Assembly (NCBI GenBank): GCA_038144195.1
Contig: JAYQNH010000002.1
Location: 558,001 to 622,000, forward strand
Reading direction: 5' to 3'
Origin: VMDJ01 sp038144195
GTDB taxonomy: Bacteria; Pseudomonadota; Gammaproteobacteria; Chromatiales; Chromatiaceae
DNA: 64,000 nt
This document shows positions 54,022 through 64,000 of the stretch, piece by piece. A program made the translations under genes and the position numbers. Within the stretch, counting starts at the first letter, position 1, and each line of letters opens with the position of its first letter. A model generated the notes under the pieces. The model saw nothing but the letters and a program-made list of their open reading frames with translations, was not told where the DNA came from and searched no databases.

Positions 54022-55212
54022 TCACTCAATAATCTTGGCAACCACACCGGCGCCAACGGTACGACCACCTTCACGGATAGCGAAGCGTAGACCTTCGTCC
54101 ATTGCAATCGGGTTGATCAACTTAACGGTCATCTGGACGTTGTCGCCAGGCATAACCATTTCAACACCTGATGGCAATTCACATGCGCCAGTCACGTCAG
54201 TGGTACGGAAATAGAATTGTGGACGGTAACCGTTGAAGAACGGCGTATGACGACCACCTTCGTCTTTGCCCAGTACGTACACTTCAGCTTCGAAGTGAGT
54301 GTGTGGGTTGATTGAACCTGGCTTCGCCAATACTTGGCCACGCTCAACTTCTTCACGCTTAGTACCACGCAATAGAACACCTACGTTGTCGCCAGCAACA
54401 CCCTGGTCCAACAACTTACGGAACATCTCAACGCCCGTACAAGTGGTCTTAGCGGTCTCTTTGATACCAACGATTTCGATCTCGTCGCCAACGTTTACAA
54501 CGCCGCGCTCGATACGACCGGTTACTACGGTACCGCGACCTGAGATTGAGAATACGTCTTCGATTGGCATGATGAAGGCGCCATCGATTGCACGCTCAGG
54601 CTCTGGAATATATGAATCCAACGCATCCATCAATGCGTCGATTGAAGGTCCACCGATCTCAGAAGTGTCACCTTCCAAGGCTTTCAGTGCAGAACCTTTG
54701 ATGATTGGGGTGTCGTCACCTGGGAAGTCGTATGAGTCCAACAACTCACGGATTTCCATTTCTACCAGCTCCAACAACTCTTCGTCGTCAACCATGTCAG
54801 CCTTGTTCATGTATACAAGGATGTATGGAACGCCAACCTGGCGTGACAACAAGATGTGCTCACGAGTCTGTGGCATTGGGCCATCAGCGGCTGAACAAAC
54901 AAGGATTGCGCCGTCCATCTGCGCCGCACCGGTGATCATGTTCTTTACATAGTCAGCGTGCCCTGGGCAGTCTACGTGTGCGTAGTGACGACCTTCAGTT
55001 TCGTACTCAACGTGTGCGGTTGCGATGGTGATACCACGCTCGCGCTCTTCTGGAGCGTTATCGATCTGGTCGTAGGCTTTCTGCTCGCCACCAAACTTTG
55101 CTGCCTGGTGTGTACAGATCGCTGCGGTCAGCGTGGTTTTACCGTGGTCAACGTGACCAATGGTGCCAACGTTAACGTGCGGTTTCTTACGTTCAAACTT
55201 CTCTTTAGACAT
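54022..55212 (-). CDS. tuf: Elongation factor Tu
   Basis: A 396-residue GTPase that delivers aminoacyl-tRNA. The P-loop GHVDHGKTTLTAAI is at about 19-32; ERERGITIATAHVEYE, DCPGHADYVKNMITGAAQMD and YMNKADMVDD follow. The C-terminal domains are intact and end GRTVGAGVVAKIIE. It lies 67 bases after fusA and ahead of rpsJ. Confidence 0.98.
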   Translation of the reverse strand: MSKEKFERKKPHVNVGTIGHVDHGKTTLTAAICTHQAAKFGGEQKAYDQIDNAPEERERGITIATAHVEYETEGRHYAHVDCPGHADYVKNMITGAAQMDGAILVCSAADGPMPQTREHILLSRQVGVPYILVYMNKADMVDDEELLELVEMEIRELLDSYDFPGDDTPIIKGSALKALEGDTSEIGGPSIDALMDALDSYIPEPERAIDGAFIMPIEDVFSISGRGTVVTGRIERGVVNVGDEIEIVGIKETAKTTCTGVEMFRKLLDQGVAGDNVGVLLRGTKREEVERGQVLAKPGSINPHTHFEAEVYVLGKDEGGRHTPFFNGYRPQFYFRTTDVTGACELPSGVEMVMPGDNVQMTVKLINPIAMDEGLRFAIREGGRTVGAGVVAKIIE

Positions 55213-55279
55213 AGTCTTGCCCCTTAACTGATTCCGTGAATCTTTGCGGAGTGAATACCAAATTGTTTACTTTTTACGC

Positions 55280-57376
55280 TTAGAATCTGTTGATGATTGC
55301 GTCTGCAACCGCCGCAGGTACCTCTTGGTACTTTTCAAATTCCATGCTGTAACTTGCTCGACCTTGTGTTGCTCCGCGTAAGTCAGTCGCGTAGCCAAAC
55401 ATTTCAGCTAGCGGCACTTGCGCCTTTACAACCTTCCCGGCTGGGCCATCTTCCATTCCGGAGATCACCCCGCGACGAGAGTTTAGGTCGCCGATCACAT
55501 CGCCCATATTTTCTTCTGGGGTCAGGACCTCAACTTTCATCAGCGGCTCTAACAGCGCGGGTTGTGCATCTAAACAACCTTGGCGTAGAGCCATCGAACC
55601 GGCAATTCTAAATGCCTGTTCGTTTGAATCGACGTCGTGATACGAACCATCGAAAAGCGTGACCTTCACATTCATCAATGGATAGCCAGCGAGAACACCG
55701 CCTTCCATTGCTTGCTCGACACCCTTCTCTACTGCCGGGATAAAGTCCTTAGGAACAACACCACCAACAACTTCGTTGACGAACTCGAAGGTTTGTTCTG
55801 AATTCGTCAATGGTTCGACCTTCAACCAAACGTGGCCATACTGACCTTTACCGCCTGATTGACGTACAAACTTTCCTTCGCTCTTTACAGAGCTGCGAAT
55901 CGTTTCACGATAGGCCACTTGTGGCTTACCGACGTTCGCGTCGATGCTGAACTCACGCTTCATTCGATCGACAATAATGTCGAGATGCAGCTCGCCCATA
56001 CCCGAAATAATGGTCTGGCCGGTTTCAGCGTCCGTGTTCACACGGAACGATGGATCTTCTTGAGCTAGCTTACCTAGCGCGACACCCATCTTTTCCTGAT
56101 CCGCTTTCGTCTTGGGTTCAACCGCAACCGAGATAACCGGTTCTGGGAACTCCATACGCTCAAGCGTGATCTTGTTCGCAACATCACACAGGGTTTCGCC
56201 TGTGGTGACATCTTTCAGTCCGACTGCTGCACAAATGTCACCAGCACGAACCTCTTTAATCTCTTCGCGAGAGTTCGAATGCATTTGCAGCAAACGACCA
56301 ATGCGCTCTTTTTGTCCTTTGATCGGGTTGTAGACCGAATCTCCAGACTTCAACACCCCCGAGTAAACTCGAATGAATGTCAATGTACCGACGTAAGGGT
56401 CGGTCGCGATCTTAAAGGCCAAGGCGGCGAATGGTTCATCATCCGTCGAGTGGCGCTCTGCCTCGCTTTCACCGTCATCGAGTAAACCTCGAATCGCTGG
56501 CACTTCGGTCGGAGCTGGTAACAACTCAACAACCTTATCGAGCATCGCCTGCACACCTTTGTTTTTGAACGCCGAACCGACACACATCGGTACGATTTCC
56601 AATTTCAATGTGCGCTGACGCAAACCCTCAATAACCTGGTCTTCAGATAACTCACCTGATTCCAAGTAAGCATCCATCAGCTCATCATTAGCTTCAGCCG
56701 CAGCTTCCACCATACGTTCGCGATATTCTTCGCTAACGTCTTGGAGATCTTCTGGTACCTCGCGATACTCAAAACGCATCCCCATGTTTTCTTCTTCCCA
56801 GTAAACCGCTTTCATCTTCACTAGGTCAATGACACCGGCGAACGATTCCTCGCTACCGATGGGCAACATCACAGGTACTGCGGTTGCGCCTAAGCGATCT
56901 TCCAGTTGCTGCGCAACGCGGAAGAAGTCTGCCCCCATACGGTCCATCTTGTTAACGAACGCCATACGTGGCACACGATACTTGTTAGCTTGACGCCATA
57001 CAGTCTCAGACTGAGGCTCAACACCACCCACTGCACACAATACGAATACCGCGCCGTCCAACACTCGCAACGAACGCTCAACTTCAATCGTGAAGTCAAC
57101 GTGACCAGGGGTATCAATGATATTGATACGGTGCTGATCAAATTGTTGCGCCATGCCAGACCAGAAACAGGTCGTTGCAGCCGAGGTGATCGTGATACCT
57201 CGTTCTTGCTCCTGCTCCATCCAGTCCATGGTTGCAGCGCCGTCGTGAACCTCACCAATCTTGTGAGAAACACCAGTGTAATACAGTACACGCTCGGTTG
57301 TTGTCGTCTTACCCGCATCGATGTGAGCCATGATGCCGATGTTGCGATAACGTTCGATGGGCGTACTGCGCGCCAC
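55280..57376 (-). CDS. fusA: Elongation factor G
   Basis: A 698-residue translocase with the P-loop MAHIDAGKTTTTERVLYYTG, EQERGITITSAATTCFW, the DTPGHVDFTIEVERSLRVLD motif and NKMDRMGADFFRV, then domains II-V. The start is a GTG with GAGGTG upstream. A hairpin separates it from rpsG. Intact. Confidence 0.98.
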   Translation of the reverse strand: MARSTPIERYRNIGIMAHIDAGKTTTTERVLYYTGVSHKIGEVHDGAATMDWMEQEQERGITITSAATTCFWSGMAQQFDQHRINIIDTPGHVDFTIEVERSLRVLDGAVFVLCAVGGVEPQSETVWRQANKYRVPRMAFVNKMDRMGADFFRVAQQLEDRLGATAVPVMLPIGSEESFAGVIDLVKMKAVYWEEENMGMRFEYREVPEDLQDVSEEYRERMVEAAAEANDELMDAYLESGELSEDQVIEGLRQRTLKLEIVPMCVGSAFKNKGVQAMLDKVVELLPAPTEVPAIRGLLDDGESEAERHSTDDEPFAALAFKIATDPYVGTLTFIRVYSGVLKSGDSVYNPIKGQKERIGRLLQMHSNSREEIKEVRAGDICAAVGLKDVTTGETLCDVANKITLERMEFPEPVISVAVEPKTKADQEKMGVALGKLAQEDPSFRVNTDAETGQTIISGMGELHLDIIVDRMKREFSIDANVGKPQVAYRETIRSSVKSEGKFVRQSGGKGQYGHVWLKVEPLTNSEQTFEFVNEVVGGVVPKDFIPAVEKGVEQAMEGGVLAGYPLMNVKVTLFDGSYHDVDSNEQAFRIAGSMALRQGCLDAQPALLEPLMKVEVLTPEENMGDVIGDLNSRRGVISGMEDGPAGKVVKAQVPLAEMFGYATDLRGATQGRASYSMEFEKYQEVPAAVADAIINRF

Positions 57377-57395
57377 GTTTACACCTCAAATAACT

Positions 57396-57417
57396 GTGCC
57401 CGCATTAAAGCGAGCAC
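57396..57417 (-). promoter_or_regulatory. Hairpin between rpsG and fusA
   Basis: GTGCTCGC pairs with GCGGGCAC (57396-57403 and 57410-57417), with one G-U pair and a six-base loop. It lies seven bases after the rpsG stop and about 20 bases before the fusA GTG. It has no T-run, so mRNA stabilisation or translational control is more likely than termination. Confidence 0.5.
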
Positions 57418-57424
57418 AAAATTC

Positions 57425-57895
57425 TTACCAGCGGAAATGAGAGAAGGCCTTGTTCGCTTCCGCCATGCGGTGCGTGTCTTCCTTCTTCTTAACTGCGCTG
57501 CCTTTCTGTTCTGATGCGTCCATCAACTCACCCGCTAGGCGAGCAGCCATGGTCTTTTCACTGCGCTTACGTGCAGCTTCAATCAACCAACGCATTGCCA
57601 ACGCGTTACGGCGCGCAGGACGAACTTCAACTGGAACCTGATAAGTCGCACCACCAACGCGGCGACCCTTTACCTCGACCAATGGACGCACGTTTTCCAA
57701 CGCAGTTTCCAATAGCTCCATTGGCTCAGCGCCACGCTTTTCTTGAGCCATATCGAGTGCGCCATACAAAATGCGCTCTGCAACTGACTTCTTACCATCA
57801 ACCATAACCATGTTGATGAACTTAGCGAGAACCAGCGATCCAAACTTAGGATCTGGCAGGATTTCACGCTTGGCGGCAACTCTTCTTCTTGGCAT
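57425..57895 (-). CDS. rpsG: 30S ribosomal protein S7
   Basis: A 156-residue assembly protein with MPRRRVAAKREILPDPKFGS, ALENVRPLVEVKGRRVGGAT and YQVPVEVRPARRNALAMRWL. In E. coli S7 autoregulates the str operon. Intact. Confidence 0.97.
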   Translation of the reverse strand: MPRRRVAAKREILPDPKFGSLVLAKFINMVMVDGKKSVAERILYGALDMAQEKRGAEPMELLETALENVRPLVEVKGRRVGGATYQVPVEVRPARRNALAMRWLIEAARKRSEKTMAARLAGELMDASEQKGSAVKKKEDTHRMAEANKAFSHFRW

Positions 57896-57959
57896 TTTTC
57901 TCTTCTCTCGTGTCTCGGCACACAGCCGGAGATACTAGTAAACTGTTTAATTGGAACGA

Positions 57960-58334
57960 TTAGCCCTTAGGACGCTTCGCACCGTACTTAGAACGACCCT
58001 GACGACGCTTATCAACACCTGAGGTATCCAACGCACCACGGACAACGTGGTAACGAACACCTGGTAAGTCCTTAACACGACCACCACGGATCAAAACAAC
58101 GCTGTGTTCTTGAAGGTTGTGACCTTCACCACCGATGTATGAAGAAACTTCAAAACCGTTGGTCAAACGAACACGCGCTACTTTACGTAGTGCAGAGTTA
58201 GGCTTTTTAGGGGTTGTGGTGTACACACGAGTACATACACCACGCTTTTGTGGACATGCTTCCAACGCCGGCACATTGCTCTTTTCAGGCTTACGCTGAC
58301 GTGGCTTGCGTACTAATTGGTTAATTGTCGCCAT
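57960..58334 (-). CDS. rpsL: 30S ribosomal protein S12
   Basis: A 124-residue decoding-centre protein, MATINQLVRKPRQRKPEKSN, with TTPKKPNSALRKVARVRLTN (the K43-equivalent lysine is wild type) and GGRVKDLPGVRYHVVRG. The start at 58334 is the standard one; the frame reads 12 codons further without similarity. It is the first gene of the str operon. Confidence 0.97.
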   Translation of the reverse strand: MATINQLVRKPRQRKPEKSNVPALEACPQKRGVCTRVYTTTPKKPNSALRKVARVRLTNGFEVSSYIGGEGHNLQEHSVVLIRGGRVKDLPGVRYHVVRGALDTSGVDKRRQGRSKYGAKRPKG

Positions 58335-58441
58335 GTACTTATTTCCGTTATCGACCCATTTTCGGACCATAGTTAATTTGAGCAGTGCGGAAACCCGCGA
58401 AAACCCAAATTTTATTAATCTTTACGCGAACTTAGCTCGCA

Positions 58442-58468
58442 GAAAAAACAGGTCGACGCAGGTCGACC
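58442..58468 (-). terminator. Attenuator-like hairpin at the start of the str operon
   Basis: In the minus-strand reading, GGTCGAC, a CTGC loop and GTCGACC (58451-58468) make a perfect 7-bp stem followed by TGTTTTTT. It lies about 11 bases after the predicted start of the str promoter, so it would end most transcripts early unless antitermination occurs, and it would also stop rpoBC readthrough. Confidence 0.6.
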
Positions 58469-58485
58469 CGTTCAAAGGAGGGCAA

Positions 58486-58514
58486 ATTCTATGCTTCGGC
58501 CAGCTGACTGTCAA
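58486..58514 (-). promoter_or_regulatory. Consensus sigma70 promoter of the str operon
   Basis: TTGACA (58509-58514), an ideal 17-base spacer and TAGAAT (58486-58491) on the minus strand, with a GC-rich discriminator (TTGCCC). It is the strongest promoter in the window. It lies between the rpoC stop and rpsL. Confidence 0.8.
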
Positions 58515-58539
58515 CAACCAACTGGCCTAGCAGGGAAAA

Positions 58540-62743
<4,204 letters not shown>

Positions 62744-62744
<1 letters not shown>

Positions 62745-64000
62745 TAGTCTTGCTCCAGCTCAATGTTGATGCCCAAGGAACGAATCTCCTTGACCAATAC
62801 GTTGAATGATTCAGGCATGCCTGCTTCCATACGGTGATCGCCGTCAACAATGTTCTTGTACATACGGGTACGACCATTTACGTCGTCCGACTTAACCGTC
62901 AGCATTTCCTGCAAGGTGTAAGCCGCGCCGTATGCCTCAAGTGCCCACACTTCCATCTCACCGAAGCGCTGACCACCAAACTGAGCTTTACCACCCAGAG
63001 GCTGCTGCGTAACCAAACTATATGGACCAGTTGAACGTGCGTGCATCTTGTCATCAACCAAGTGGTTCAACTTGATCATGTACATGTAACCCACCGTTAC
63101 GCGACGCTCGAAGTCATCACCAGTACGACCGTCGTACAACTGACATTGACCGTCTGCATCTGCACCCGCCAAGTCCAGCATGTAACGAATTTCGTCTTCA
63201 TGCGCACCGTCGAATACCGGAGTTGCCATTGGCACACCGCCACGCAGGTTGTTCGCCATTTCGAACAACTCTTCGTCAGTGAATGACTTCAGGTCTTCTT
63301 GCTTACCACTGTTGTTGTAAACCTTATCCAAGAAGTCACGCATATCTTTTGCTTTCGCTTGGTCATCTAACATCTGACCAATGCGCTCACCGATACCTTT
63401 GGCTGCGAAACCTAAGTGAGTTTCGAGAACCTGACCGATATTCATACGAGAAGGTACACCCAGTGGGTTCAATACGATTTGAACTGGACGACCGTTTTCG
63501 TCGAATGGCATATCTTCTACAGGCACGATACGAGAGATAACACCCTTGTTACCGTGACGACCCGCCATCTTGTCACCTGGTTGGATACGACGCTTAACCG
63601 CAACGTAAACCTTAACCATCTTCAAGACGCCAGGTGCTAAGTCATCACCTGCAGTGAGCTTGCGCTTCTTCTCTTCGTAACGAGTACGGAAATCAGTACG
63701 TAGATCTTCAACTTGCTTTGCGATCGCTTCGAGTTGTGATGCCGCTTCTTCGTTCTTCAAACGAATCTTCAACCATTCATCACGCTTAGTTTCTTCAAGC
63801 TGACCTTTGGTGACCTTAGAGCCATCGACCATCTGCTTGCCGAGCAACATGGTTTCAACACGCGCAAAGGTGTCTTCTTCCATGATACGTAACTGATCAT
63901 CAAAGTCCTTACGAACGCTTGCCAATTCAGCTTCTTCAATCTGCAACGCACGTGCATCTTTCTCAACACCATCACGGGTGAAGACACGAACGTCGATAAC
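62744..64000 (-). CDS. rpoB: RNA polymerase beta subunit, C-terminal part
   Basis: The C-terminal 418 residues are present and the gene runs off the right edge. It shows GDKMAGRHGNKGVISRIVPV, the lysine-containing active-site region, PLGVPSRMNIGQVLETHLGF, and the clamp-connector GGKAQFGGQRFGEMEVWALE then AYGAAYTLQEMLTVKSDDVN. The stop shares a base with the rpoC start, tighter than the E. coli gap of 76 bases. Intact in the visible part. Confidence 0.97.

Overview
This 64 kb window is chromosomal DNA from a marine, aerobic, light-harvesting gammaproteobacterium. The ribosomal and RNA-polymerase proteins, the miaB-phoH-ybeY-corC-lnt block, the bioBFHCD order and the cytochrome c oxidase operon all fit an Oceanospirillales/Pseudomonadales-like lineage. 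The genus is not fixed by anything I can see. No rRNA, tRNA, CRISPR array, insertion sequence or prophage was found.

Layout. 0-6.2 kb: aa3-type cytochrome c oxidase operon on the minus strand (DUF2244, ctaC, ctaD, a 37-residue assembly peptide, ctaG, ctaE, then SURF1 and a partial gene), with a small DUF2909 gene on the plus strand. 6.5-11.4 kb: biotin operon bioB-F-H-C-D, headed by an unknown membrane protein behind a near-consensus sigma70 promoter. 11.4-23 kb: housekeeping genes (comF, a cysteine-poor dksA, ubiC-ubiA, recG, yjbQ, an IalB-like gene, ridA, lnt, corC, ybeY, phoH, miaB). 23.1-30.4 kb: a complete retinal/proteorhodopsin cassette (proteorhodopsin, crtE, crtI, crtB, crtY, blh, type II idi). 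Its carotenoid genes are clearly more AT-rich than the flanks, and an AT-rich, apparently structured regulatory region precedes the rhodopsin. 30.6-40.4 kb: EamA transporter, rsmA, DUF2927 protein, two MFS transporters, a small ORF, ssb, uvrA and a SAM hydroxide adenosyltransferase. 40.4-64 kb: one uninterrupted beta-str-S10-spc-alpha supercluster from rpoB (partial) to rplQ, ending at a strong terminator.

How it works together. The rhodopsin cassette makes geranylgeranyl diphosphate, then phytoene, lycopene, beta-carotene and retinal, and supplies a green-tuned light-driven proton pump. The oxidase is the other proton-motive-force generator. IPP isomerase feeds the isoprenoid branch.

Sequence quality matters here. 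About 23 single-base indels interrupt 18 genes, including essential single-copy genes (rpoC, secY, rplV, rpsN, uvrA), often in or beside short homopolymers, and bioD has one in-frame stop. I read these as base-calling or assembly errors and give repaired gene extents; they are not evidence of pseudogenization. The most interesting leads are the proteorhodopsin leader RNA and a possible small RNA beside it, the hairpins in the str and spc operons, the DksA2-type DksA, and the membrane protein at the head of the biotin operon.
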